Source: Diprion similis
Lineage: Eukaryota; Arthropoda; Insecta; Hymenoptera; Diprionidae
Assembly: GCF_021155765.1 (NCBI RefSeq)
Contig: NC_060109.1
Coordinates: 5,667,001-5,731,000 of the forward strand
DNA length: 64,000 bases
Direction of reading: 5' to 3'
The notes beneath the pieces are model-generated. The model did no database searches. It had not been told where the DNA came from and saw only the letters and a list, made by a program, of their open reading frames with translations. Positions 11,161 through 22,500 of the stretch are shown one piece after another. How positions within the stretch are numbered: position 1 is the first letter of the stretch; each line of letters begins with the position of its first letter. The position numbers and the translations under genes are program-made.

Positions 11161-13050
11161 ATCCGCGCAGATCCGTTACAAAAGCAAATGTTCGTCGCGA
11201 ACAGATTAGGAGAGATCGGTGAGTTGTCAAAGGTTACGGAATGGCACTGGGTACCCACGGGCTTAAACCCGGCTGACGATGCGACGCGACCGTCTGACTT
11301 ACCCATGCGCTCAGATGATCGGTGGTTGATTGGCCCCAAATTCTTGCTCGAAAGTCGTAATTCGTGGCCGAAAGAAAAAACCTTGAAAAATACTGAGAAG
11401 CGGGCAATAAATGAGTTAGAAGCTCGGAAAGAATATATCGGAGCGGCGTTTCTAAAACAACCTGAAATGTGGATGATCCCTACTAGAGTCAGATTGCTCG
11501 GGTGGCAAAGAGTGATGAGACCCATAATGCGCGTGAGACAAATATTTATCATTTGGCGTCGATATCGAAGGCCGCCCGGAGAGAGCAACACGCTCAGTAA
11601 ACCTTCAGCGTTGGAACATCAACAGCGAGAGAAGATGATTTTAAAACGCCTAAAAGTAATGGAGTCGCCGGAAAACGTCGCTGACGCGGAAAAATTTTGG
11701 TACCGCGAGATTCAAGCTGCATGTTTTTGGAGAGAGTTAGAATCGTTACGAAAAGGCGATTCCCCTAAAGGTAGCAAACTATTTGGCTTAGAGCCGTACA
11801 TCGATAATGAAGGTTTATTGCGGGCAAGAGGACGCGTCACAAAATTGGAGAAAACGAAGGGAGTAAAATCAGAGTTCGACGTCGAAGAATTTGAGAATCG
11901 ACCGATAATATTAGATGCTGATCACTATGCCACCAAACTTCTGATTCTGGAGTTTCATCGCCGTTACAAACATGCTAACAATGAGACGGTGTTAAACGAG
12001 TTACGACAACAATTCTACATAATAGGGCTTAGATCGAGACTCAGACGGCTAGCGAAACGCTGCGTTACTTGTCGCATGCGTAAGGCTAAACCATCAAATC
12101 CGCCGATGGCCGATTTACCCGCGTGTCGCGTAGCCTACCAACAACGCCCGTTTACGCACTGCGGTATCGACTGCTTTGGGCCGATGACAATAAAAATTGG
12201 ACGTCGGCACGAAAAACGTTGGGGCGTTCTCTTCACGTGCATGACAACGAGAGCAGTCCACGTAGAATTAGCAAGCACGTTGAATGCGAGTTCAACTATT
12301 ATGGCGATCCAGAGACTAGCTAGTAGACGGGGTTTTCCGACCGATATGTACAGCGACAACGGTACGAACTTCGTAAAGGCCGATAAGGAATTAAAGGAAG
12401 CGATCGCCAATATTGATAAAAATAAGCAACGACAATTCGCGGCAAGAAATCGCTTCAATTGGCATTTTAATCCTCCCGATGCCCCGCACATGGGGGGAGC
12501 TTGGGAGCGATTGGTTCGCTCAATAAAAATAGGTTTACGTCACGCCCTGGAAGGGCAGGTTACGACGGAGGAAGTACTTCACACGATTTTGATTGAGGTT
12601 GAGCATATGGTCAATTCGCGGCCGTTGACCCATGTGTCGGTAGACCCGCGAGACGAGGAGGCGCTCACGCCCAACCATTTTTTAATCGGTTGCTCATCTG
12701 GTCACTTACGGATGCCAAAGTACGACAAGGTGGTAGAAAATCCTCGGAAGACCTTCGAGATTGCTCAAAACTTGGCGAACGGCTTTTGGAAACGGTGGCT
12801 TCGCGAGTATATTCCGACACTTCTGCCTCGTACGAAGTGGTGTACTCCAGCTGAACCTTTAAAATTAAACGACATAGTTCTTGTTGTAGATTTCCAATCC
12901 CAACGAAACGAATGGAAAAAGGGCAGAGTAATTGAGCTTTTCCCAAATAAATCCGACAACGTCATTAGAATCGTGAAAGTGCGCGTCGGAAAAAAGGATT
13001 TCATGAGACCCGTAAATAAATTGATTAAAATTTTCAGTTTGTCAGAATAA
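11161..13050 (+). pseudogene. pol: BEL/Pao Pol, RNase H end and integrase
   Basis: This is the continuation of the same frame after the TGA at 11158. It contains the end of RNase H (WHWVPTGLNPADDATR), an HHCC zinc domain (HRRYKHANNE then CVTCRMRK), and an rve-type integrase core with acidic residues in GIDCFGP, YSDNGTNF and GGAWERL. The C-terminal domain has FWKRWLREYIPTL and then DIVLVVD, the DUF5641-type tail of BEL elements. The stop at 13050 is followed by a short spacer and the polypurine tract. The frame is open, but its expression is cut off from gag by two stops, hence the pseudogene label. Confidence 0.9.
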
Positions 13051-13069
13051 GTCAAAAATCGAGTGAATT

Positions 13070-13085
13070 TTTGACTGGGGGAGAT
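13070..13085 (+). promoter_or_regulatory. BEL polypurine tract
   Basis: A purine-rich run (TGACTGGGGGAGAT) directly precedes the 3' LTR, where plus-strand DNA synthesis is primed. Confidence 0.8.
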
Positions 13086-13957
13086 TGTTGGAAACCAAAA
13101 GGTGTATGTAAAATAAAAAAAAAAAAAAGGGGGAAAGGAGAAAAATGTATTACGTTATTAAGAAGACTCGACGACAGAAATTCCGAGCACGTTATGTTTA
13201 TATTATTCTTGAGTTGCTTGATTCTTTAATTCAATTACTTTCAGTTTACATCATGATGAATTTAGTTACGATACCAAATTATTGTGTTCAGTTCATAAGT
13301 CGAAATGTAACGTAATTAAATGTAAAATATTGTAAGCGAATTATCAAAATGCCACATGAAATAGTTATGGCAAAAATGTATTGTGAAGATTGAAACACCA
13401 ACGATTGTAAACACGAAAGGCGACTTGTTTGATTCCTCGGGAGACGGCGAAATAAACACCATTGAGGTGGATTTGAATATTGTTGCCGATTCAAACGACC
13501 GCACTGGTTAAACGTTTCTCTCGCGGTTCGACGCTCGCCCACGAACATATTCGAGCACGTGATACGTGTCGTCGTGTATGTAACGCCAATTCAGCCTTAG
13601 GGAGTCTCTCCTTAAGGGCTATAGACCTCCCGGGAAATTCATTTTTCTCAAGTCCATGCAGGTCACCCAAAACGGCACGACGAGGTCGCGAGACCAAGTC
13701 GGGGCCGATTGGCGGGCGAGCGAAAGAGCGAGCGAGAGAGAATAGGAGAGGGCGCTAGTGGCGCGTTGGCCTGAATCAGAATAAGTCCCCTAGGCAAATG
13801 GCGCTGCGGTAGATGAGAGGTTGATGAGCCTAAGGCGCGCGTTTAGAAATCAGATTCGATCCGACCACGAGCGGAACAAGTCGCCTTTCGTCAACTAATA
13901 AAAGTGTCCACCAACTACAGCGTGTCGAAGATTATTCTCATTGTCTCACCCTTAACA
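13086..13957 (+). repeat. BEL 3' LTR
   Basis: Copy of 6471-7341, offset 6,615-6,616 bp, ending CCTTAACA and followed by the TCTAG target duplication at 13958-13962. Confidence 0.95.
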
Positions 13958-14010
13958 TCTAGACTGGACTTATAGTAGAGCCCATGGTTACTTTAAATGT
14001 TTGATTTGTG
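13958..14010 (-). pseudogene. Penelope-like fragment, copy A (part beyond BEL)
   Basis: On the minus strand this matches 36567-36620 of PLE copy B, including ATGGGCTCT and TAAGTCCAGTC, which encode the MGSPxSPV motif of reverse transcriptase. It joins the fragment left of the BEL element once BEL and one TCTAG are removed. About 60 bp of PLE are missing at the join relative to the other copies. Its first five bases are the right copy of the target duplication. Confidence 0.6.
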
Positions 14011-15320
14011 ACGTGGTGGGTTTTCCAGCCCGTTACGAACTTGCACCTCGATTCCCGGATGGAAACGAACAGCTCCAAAGAGCAAGGCAGGATACTGCCG
14101 TGTGCACAGAACGACGACTAGAGCTAGATTTAAGTTTTCTGTATTATTCCTGATATCTTGTTATTCTTGAAACATTCTCTGAGGTTGCCGACGCTGCTGT
14201 AGACACTACCGACTATGACGTCGTTGCTGCTGCCTCAGCCTCCCTTAGGGTACTCCGAAACCGAGAAAAAGACCGAGTTTGAACTTGCCGCCCTCCTTAC
14301 AGGGGCACAGCGTGGCGGACAGACCAGCTGCCCAGGGTCCCACAGGTACCGCCGTTATAAACGACAGCCCTCGCCACCGCCGTAGCGCCACCGCGGGATC
14401 GCGATCGACTAAGTGCCCGGCCGCCTTACTCTCCCTTGAGTCACGATAAGTAAACGATTTGTTTGATTAAGGTAATCCCCCAAACGGACTTTATTCGAGA
14501 ACGCTCCAAAACTTTGTGAAAAACTAGTTTGAATAGTAATGTTCATTTATTTTCAATCTGAGATCAATTGATCATCTAGTTTCAGAGGTATGCGTGTTTA
14601 AAATTCGTTACTTTTGCTCCTCCTATACATGGGAGTAAAGTACAATTCCTTGGGACGGGACAGAAAAGCGCTTTGAACTCATAAACCACATTCGAGAAAT
14701 GATCGAAAAATATAAGATAACAACTTAACGTACCAGCGATTGACCTGCCTAAACCTGAGGCAAACCGACCACACAGCCTCATGAGAATGATCGTTGTTAA
14801 TAAAATAGGCCAAGCGTTTTGCCATCCGAGAGATAGCGCGTTATAAACGTGGTAACGTCGCATTTCGCGAGAGGCAGGTTTGAATTCTACAACGTCAAAT
14901 CCGAATTTTATATGTAGGATCGAGAAGCCTGTTCGGCATTTCATGAATAGAGGATAAAGAATTAATCATTGGAGAAAGTTATGTAAAACAAAAAGTTCAT
15001 CAAGAAAAACATCAAAATATATATATTCATAAATCAGATGAAAACTAGCAATATAATAAAACAACATTTTTTGCACGGAAATTATCGTATAATGTATTTT
15101 TATCATATAATCTTTCAAAAATTAACATTGACTTGACATTGTGACTAGCGGTACATGTACGGTTATAGCATTTGAGAAAAGGTAAACGCTTTACGGCAAA
15201 TTCTTCTTATTCTCAAAACATCGCAACTCTTTTACTTTTCAGCTTCTGTTTTAAAATGATTAATAATCTTATTCAAAAATTTTTCACTTTTCATAACACG
15301 AACTTTTTTATTTTCTACCT
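14011..15320. other. no gene recognised
   Basis: The part to about 14450 is GC-richer than its surroundings, then the sequence becomes AT-rich. An open frame of 120 codons on the minus strand (14582-14944) has no motif I recognise. It is probably repeat debris. Confidence 0.4.
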
Positions 15321-15323
15321 CAG

Positions 15324-16761
15324 TTAATAAAGATGCAATAGCATTTTTCCGTCATTTTTGTAGAGTTTTTTGAGATCAGAGTAACTAGTACTTGTAGACG
15401 CTATTTTCCTCATCGTGTAATTTGTTGTCACACCCTCTAATCCAGTAAGATTTCTAGCTTTCGGACTAGTTTGCTCATTTCGTAAGAAATTTTTTACTGA
15501 TGCTACGAACAACACAGCATCTTTGAAAACGTTATCAATCGATATTTTCTTATAAACTATCTTCTGTAGAGTAATCACGTCATACGATGCATCAGGAAAG
15601 TTTTTTTTCTACAAACATTTCATCGAAAATAAACTCTTTAGCCAATTGAGATAAAGTAAACATTTCTTCCCGATTTCTATAAGGATGATGTTTTGTCAGG
15701 CTTACCGAGATACGGTTTACAAGTAGGTCTTTCAATAAACGTGGATTTGCTGCGATTACTTTTATTAGTTCATATGTCACACAAATCACGGGCGATCGCG
15801 CAAGCAGAGAGTTGCGGAAGTCGCCGGCTTCAACAACCCGACTACATAGAGGTGCGCACGCACGTCTGTCTCGAACTGGCATGCATTGCCGTCGCTTACA
15901 TGTATGTAGGGAGACACGTTACCGACTGCGATAAGGGAGTGACGCGATCGACCACACGAGCGAAAGAAAGTAGAGAGCGAGAGAATAGGGAGAGAGAGTA
16001 GCGAGCGAGAGAATAGGTAGAGAGAGTAGCGAGAGAGAGAAGAGGAAGAGAGAGTAGCGAACGAGAGAATAGGGAGAGCAGTAAGACGACAAAGTGTGAA
16101 AGAGAGAACCAGCAAGTGTAAAAGCCTTTTCTTCTGAGTAAAATACATTTTCTATTATCACTAAACGTGTTAAGTCTTTTTCAAAATCCCCACATGTATC
16201 TCACATATATCTATATTCTAACAGATGATTCTGTCGAACTAATTTCAATGTATCATAGAATCCATAAATAACATGAGAAAAGTCTTGTACTCCATTATGA
16301 TTGCTTAATTCTCTCAGAAGATATCTAACATCGAATGAAGCGTTGTGTGCTATGAGTGAGCATTTAGGGGCAAATCGAGTTAACAAAGCATAAAATACAT
16401 TCAGTGCGTCTGATATTGTCACTATCGTCACTTTTTGTCCCGGCAAATAGCGCTCGCCACTGAAATTTTCAAGATCATTAACCTTTGATGCAGATTCATC
16501 GACAGATTTTGTTGGTTTGACGTACACAGAAGGAATTCATTCATCCGCTATTACAGCTATTTGCAAGATGTCAGCAGTTTGTGCACAACCAGATGTTTCA
16601 AGATCAAGAAACACTAATTGAAATACATCGTTTGAAAGATTGTGGATATCATTCATACTGGATTCTGTAGAATCATTAACTTCTTCAGATTCGAAGCCCA
16701 TACTTGGCTTATAAGTAATCAGTTTATAAGTAATTATAAGTCTTTCCTTCTGATGTTTCAA
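15324..16761 (-). pseudogene. DEDDh 3'-5' exonuclease remnant (DnaQ/TREX-like)
   Basis: Read from 16761 down, there is a FLDLETSG motif (Exo I, D-x-E), then after an in-frame stop a block with IAHNASFDVRYLL (Exo II) and FYDTLKLVRQNH. After an interruption the reading resumes at about 15780 with SLTKHHPYRNREEMFTLSQLA and YDVITLQ, the Exo III-like position. Two blocks resembling the DTLKL segment occur on either side of the interruption, so a partial duplication accompanies the inserted GA-rich sequence. It lies just downstream of a Mutator-like transposase remnant on the same strand, so it was probably the C-terminal or second gene of that transposon. It is not functional here. Confidence 0.65.
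15955..16105. repeat. GAGAGA/GAGAGTAGCGA low-complexity tract
   Basis: Degenerate tandem repeat of units like AGAGAGTAGCGAGCGAGAGA within the sequence interrupting the exonuclease remnant. Both strands yield spurious long frames here. Confidence 0.8.
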
Positions 16762-17356
16762 GACTTTTCCGTAAATTCTCTTTTTTCTGAGTTAACTCCA
16801 ATCTACGACGCTTCTGCTCAATAATTTTTGATACAATTATATTTTTCAGCCTATGCTTATTTAATTTTTCATAATACTTAATGCAACTACTACCATCTTC
16901 AACTCCTACTTTCTTTTTAACATCTACCATGAATGAATTTCCCTCATTTGTAGTTAATACAGCTGTTGCAACTCCAGTATCACCCGACGGACTAGTACAT
17001 ACAATAACTTTTATTCATTGGAAATTTATTCGTGACTGAATTATTAAATGCTTCGTTTGTCTGGCTGGAAGAATTGAACCAATATTTAAAAGCACTGTTA
17101 GCATACATTGAGGATAAATTATCAAGTTTCCTTATACAGATTGTCATTTTTCAATATGAATATACTTTGATGCAACTCGTTTTCTTTTTACACCAGGTAC
17201 TACAATTTTCTTGATAGTTATATGAATGATTAGGAATTGCTTTCACCGCGGCCTTTAGACTTACACTAATTCCTTTATTTTGAACTTATGCATAGCTAAA
17301 ACATTTCTTGATGTGAGTAATCATTCCTTTTTTCCCTAGTTCATTATATTTATTTT

Positions 17357-17848
17357 TCAAATTGTAAAGTTTTTTCGACAGATTTTTTTTGACATGGTAT
17401 TATCGGCAAGATTGTAAACTTTATTTTCAGGTTGAGCTCCATTTATTTTTGCTATTAGACTACTATCTTCATCGCCATTTATAATTTTGACGCTTAAACC
17501 ATTATTTTTCAAAGTGTTACTACCGAGTACCAATTCTGGTCCAACATCTGCCTCCGTTGCCTTGGAACTAGAATCACAGTTTTTCCTACAATCGTGATTT
17601 TCTGGCAATCAGCCCCAATTACATAAACGACATTTTTTGTTGCAAGTTCGGTAGTCGATAATTTTTTCAGTTAAAAAACCAATGACCGCCTCGTAGCCAT
17701 TCATACTGGTATATGATCTTCCATTTCCTCTTTTTGACCATCCCATGTCATATGATATAATCATGTTTGTAATCCTCCCAGTCACTGCATCAAATTGTTT
17801 CACATTATTGATATCAACTCCGTTGAGATTCAGCTCACTGAAGAACAC
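17357..17848 (-). pseudogene. Mutator-like transposase domain remnant
   Basis: From 17848 down, the reading has ISYDMGWSKRGNGRSYTSMN, then GFLTEKIIDYRTCNKKCRLC, then after a stop a segment ending INGDEDSSLIAKI. This order (D-x-GW, a CX3CXXC-like cysteine cluster, and GDxDSS with the second acidic residue) is that of the Mutator-like transposase domain found in many arthropod transposons. Cysteine-rich spacing HDCRKNC fits the middle of the domain. Downstream on the same strand (17350 to about 16770) the frame is very broken and leads into the DEDDh exonuclease remnant. Element ends were not identified. Confidence 0.65.
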
Positions 17849-18089
17849 GTGTCTGATCTGTTCAGGTCTACTAAAAATACGGATAAGATTTGTGTGAAGC
17901 TAATGAATGTCAATGATTACGGAAGACTGTTATTTATTCACTTTATTCAATTAAATTTTCTTCAATAATCGTGTGTATTATTATTGACAATAATAATAAT
18001 TACGTCCGTACCCACCATGCTCTTTCGGGGATGTTTTTATAACCGACTAGCTTGTACAGAGTGAAGGAGGGATGGATTAATAACCATCG

Positions 18090-18325
18090 TTATTCGTCTG
18101 CAAGTCGTCTTAAGAGATTCAATAGAAACACCCGCATTCGGACAAGGGACAAGAAAAACTGCAGAAAACCTTGCCCAGGTGTAGCTGAGCTAAGTTTATA
18201 CCTCAGCTCGCTGATATGAACGATGTGACCAGTTTTAAATTTCCTTTCGACAGGGTGGAGGTTTGAGCCCAAGTCCTCCCGCTCCGCAGTCTCGCATGTT
18301 ATGCGCTACACTACTACAGCCGGTT
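18090..18325 (-). repeat. tRNA-derived SINE-like sequence
   Basis: On the minus strand, 18325-18240 begins GGCTGTAGTAGTGTAGCGCA (A-box-like) and about 50 bp later has GGGCTCAAACCTC (B-box-like), the arrangement of a tRNA-derived polymerase III promoter. About 150 bp of unrelated sequence follow. No second copy is visible in this window, so the SINE assignment is tentative. Confidence 0.4.
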
Positions 18326-18777
18326 ATTACATTTAGATTTTCATCCGTAATTACATTGTAGAACAACAAATAGTGTCTACGAAGTACGCTCGATAGATAA
18401 TCATTATCGAAAGAAAATGAACCAAGAAACAATTGAAGCAAACTCATGTTATTGAATATTCCATATGCCGCTGGAATAAGTAAGTATATACACTTTTTCC
18501 GAGGTGCGTTACGAGCTCTAAAAGAGCTTGTTGGGAATGAACAATATTAATATTGTTAAGCGCACCAACGGCGTGACTGTATTATCGCCGAGTCGTGGAA
18601 ATTTGTACCTGCATTGTTTATGATATCAAACCGCTACTTGACTTTTTTTTCTCATTGTTTATTTATACTTGGCGAAATTGTACCTGATGTCACTGTGTTA
18701 TTTGAGTAGTTTATTTTTATATTGATTTCAAATTACATCGAAGCGTACCGCCACCAATGAGACCGTTTGCCATCGTT

Positions 18778-19317
18778 AAGGGGACCAGGTGGTCTAGAAA
18801 TTTCGGAAAATCAATTTTTTTCTCTCGATATTTCGAAAGCATAGTATCTTAAGAATATACTGTGAAATTTTCATTCGGAAATTCCCAATATTATAGCTTC
18901 TACAGCCCCGCGGACTACACTAAAAAACTAGTGAAAAAAAAAAGATTTTACGAACTTTTTTTCCAAAAGCGCACCATTTCGTCAATTTTAAATTTCGATT
19001 TTTTCGATTTGTTCTAGTTCCGACCATAACTGCACTCTTTCTGATTAGAAATCTTCTTGAATTTTGTGTTTCGGATAAGTAGAAGCCTCGAAATCACCTA
19101 CGCCGTCCGTGTCCGATTTTTTGAGAGGGTCAGCTTCAGCGGCATTTTTATAATAATAAATGTTTTTAAAATAAAAAAATAAAATGAAACTTGTATGTTC
19201 AATGAACGTAGTAATAAGACCGAAAAGTTGAAAAATCGTTTTTTGAATTTTTAATGGCAAAAAAAAAAATCTTGAAAATGGGTGAAATTTTCGTGCTCTA
19301 GACCAGAGGGTCCCCTT
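18778..19317. mobile_element. MITE with AAGGGGACC termini
   Basis: A 540-bp non-coding segment begins AAGGGGACCAGGTGGTCTAGA and ends with the near-complement TCTAGACCAGAGGGTCCCCTT, giving about 21-bp terminal inverted repeats with three mismatches. It is AT-rich inside. The outermost bases (TTAAGGGGAC on the left) equal those of the THAP-DDE/YqaJ element at 28538, so it may be a non-autonomous relative. No clear target duplication was seen. Confidence 0.7.
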
Positions 19318-19516
19318 GAGATCTTAGTTATTCCGCCTTTTGCCGGAACGAATATTGCTTGTGAATAAATATGCTGGTTGTTACATCTACAATCATTTGA
19401 CTGTCCGAAAATACTATTTTATACTCGCAACGACATACCCCTCACCACTTGCTTGTCTATTTCGTTTGGAATTTGCGTGTTTCACAGAGTAGACGTTTCC
19501 TGTTCTTGTGATCTAG

Positions 19517-19525
19517 CTTGCCGTT
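19517..19525. repeat. 9-bp target duplication (left) of the palindromic element
   Basis: CTTGCCGTT, repeated in the same orientation at 28496-28504 just outside the other end of the palindrome. Confidence 0.85.
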
Positions 19526-19526
19526 T

Positions 19527-22500
19527 CGTGTGTGAACCTAGCATATCATGTGCTAGCATTTCATAAAAAAATGGTTGTTCCTATAGCATTCCCAAAAGTT
19601 TCGTAGTTCCTAATAGTTTTTATCTATAGTTCTGATGAATTATTACGCCAAAACTAATTTTAAAAAAATGAAACGCTAGTGGCCGGAAGCTAGCATTTTA
19701 TTAGTTCAAATGACGATTTCTATACACCACGAACAGGATAAAACAAATTTCACGAGAGTTTTTCATAGTTTTCGAGCAATTGGTGCATGCGTCTTACATT
19801 TTTCTTTGTTTTTAGCCACGTTTTATAACACATGAACCGAACAACACCCAAAAAAGTGAAATGCTGGCTCATATGCCAACTCAGGAGGTAAGCACGGCAA
19901 ATGATATGACAGCACTTGCTCTTTCCAACTACGAGGCGTGGAGTTCCGGCTTCCAAAATTATTTACGTCAATTGTTTACAACAAATAAATCGAACCGGAC
20001 CCAAAAAGGTGAAATGCTGGCTCATATTCCAACTTCGGGGGTAAGTACGGAAGATATGATGATAGCACTTGCCTTGTCAAACTACGAGGCGAAGAGTTTC
20101 GGCCTGCTTTCTCAAATTTGGTCTCCACCAAGAACACAAAAAAAATTGTCGTTCCATCAAAGTGTTTTTAGAAAGCTACCTTGAAGTGCAAAGATATAGA
20201 GAATTTCTGTATATCCTCTGGGGAAATTTTATTAAAAACGTTAAAGATTTGAAATTTCCTGTTTTCACTTTTAGCGTTACCAGAACCAACGACGAGGACG
20301 TAGTGAGAGATGGCTCCATATTTTTTTTCCTTTTTTATTTTTTTTTTTGCTTTTTTGTACTTTGTTTTATTTTTTTTCTATTTTTGTGCTTCTTAAAAAA
20401 TAGTTTTCTCCTTTTTTTGTATTTTGTATATTGTTCAAACATCGTGTTTGTTTATTTTACTTTTTTTTGTAATGTTTATTATAATCTAATTAATTATAGT
20501 ACTAGTTTCCAGCACATTCCTTTGCTTATGTAGATGAAATATTTTTTTTTCCATGTTCTTGAAATGAATATATATTGATTTGTTTGTTGAATAACTGGTC
20601 TATCCAATGGGGTGTTTCGTTTGGAACTAAAATTTCGTTTTTCAGTGTCGCAATAAAATATTTTAGCAGACCTTTGAAATACCCTTGTCAACAATTAGCG
20701 CTTGATCTCTGTGTCGACAATACATATGCGAACAAATGGGGTTTGATAATTGTGCTTTTTTGCACGGTTTCGCGCTTACGATGCATAGCATTGTACACAT
20801 ACCAATACAATCCGGTCTTCGTATAAGCCGTGCAGTGCTCAACTTCATAGTGTACTAATCCAGCAAGAGCATATACATTACCGCCTAAAGATATTGTCGG
20901 CGATATGGACTCGAGTCGGTGGGAGATGGTCTTTCTTCGTATCTCATAATTTTGATCGGTTATAACTGACAGGTCAAGCAGTATATGCGGGCTGTAGACG
21001 ACTTGATCCTCCAGAACATTTTCGCACTTTATGCAGGTTCTCCTTGTCACCAAAGCATCATCGATAGCTTCTTGCATCATATGAAATCCGTCGTTCAACA
21101 ATATATCCACGTCAACGGAGATTGTAACGCAAGGATGACTGTTTTGATAGCCGCACGTACATAAATAATTTTTTGTACAACTTGGCTGTTGAACGAAAAG
21201 GTAATCGGCCAAGTGGCATACATTACAGTGAGCATCTAGACGCTTGATTGTTCTAGTGAACAAAATCTTTGCATCCTCAAACAAGTTCAATTCTAACAGT
21301 ATATTAGCTCTTTCTACGTAATGTTTGGCATTGATTTTCTTCTCTTTCAGAACTTTGAGAGCCAGTTGAATGAGTGGACTTGAGAATGAGGCAATTTCAT
21401 AGTGGTAACTCTTGTGACACGCAATACCACTCAAAATCACTTGGAATATCGAATCGAAAGTACATGTTCTGATGACAGAAATGCTTTTCTTTTTGATAGT
21501 CATGCAACCTTTCAGTAGACCATTCTGGAACATTGGTAGCTGTGGATTGCGTATGTCCTTAATGTAGTCCCATTCTGGGCATTTGTCGAGACATGTCTGC
21601 TTATATCTTTTTTTAGGAATGGGTTCTACGTCAGTTATCTTATCTATATCAATTTTTTCGGCCTCATTTCCCCAATTTTCGTTGATATTCCACTGCTTAA
21701 AGTCAATAGGCGTGCTGGTCCGGCGGTTTGCATCGATATTGAATGTTGAAGAGTTCCCTACAAGACTGTTCGTAGGTTCGATCGCATTTGTGTCCGATCC
21801 GACTGTGATTGAATGTTTTATAAGTTCTTGTTTTGAAATACCATGACTGTCATTAATCTCCGGTGAAAAATCAGTGCCGTTATCTTAATTCTGAACGAAA
21901 TCAGATTCTTCGAATTCGCTAGCAGAAAAATAAATGTTAGCAGGTAGGTCTGATTTTTTCATTGCTTACCCTCGGTTCTGGTCGCTAATTATTATCCTAT
22001 CGTCGATGTTTGGTGAAAGTTTCACCTTACCATCTAGATAGTCATCAATATGTTGTAAAACGAATTTGTCGGGGCGAGTTGGTAGGATGCCTTTCAACGA
22101 TCTCTTCATGTCACCAAACTCTGCTTCTACGGCAGAAGAGGTAGCAATAATTAGACCCCGTTTAAAGTGAGGTCGCAATATACCGGTCCACAAAGACACG
22201 TAGGGCATAAGTTGTTTTTTGAATTGCTTGGCGAATTCAGGATTGTAGCAACCGTTTATTATACTTCCGCTTTTCGATTTTTCAGCAAGATCTTTTGCGG
22301 TCTGATAAATTGTATCAGCCCACATTTTTCATCCAGTATCGGAAGCATGATCGTTCTGTGAATCATCGTCTCTGTCTTGACCGTCTTTTTATTCGCATCC
22401 TTCATTGGCCAGTCCATCGCAGTGATCTTCTTTGTCACTTAGAGATGTGCCGCGTATCACATCGTTTATCAGTTGTATCCGTATTTCAGAATGTACTGGC

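Larger units (their letters stand above)
6471..13957 (+). mobile_element. BEL/Pao LTR retrotransposon, nearly complete
   Basis: This is a 7,487-bp element with two LTRs of 871 and 872 bp that I see differing at only about two positions (length of an A-run near 6500/13116, and A versus G just after the G-run). It has a primer-binding site, gag, protease, reverse transcriptase, RNase H, integrase and a polypurine tract. The flanks carry a perfect TCTAG duplication. LTR similarity points to recent insertion. The gag-pol frame is continuous except for two TGA codons (9019-9021 and 11158-11160). There is no env frame. It sits inside a PLE fragment. Confidence 0.97.

Noticed and set aside
15786-16161. 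Ser/Leu-rich protein frames on the minus strand
   Set aside because: They are products of the GAGAGA repeat read on the other strand.
18235-18325. tRNA gene on the minus strand
   Set aside because: A- and B-box-like sequences are present but the acceptor and anticodon stems do not pair convincingly; a SINE head is more likely.
20069-20533. 154-codon Phe-rich hydrophobic frame, mirrored at 27488-27952
   Set aside because: It arises from poly-T tracts in non-coding arm sequence, without initiation context or known motif.
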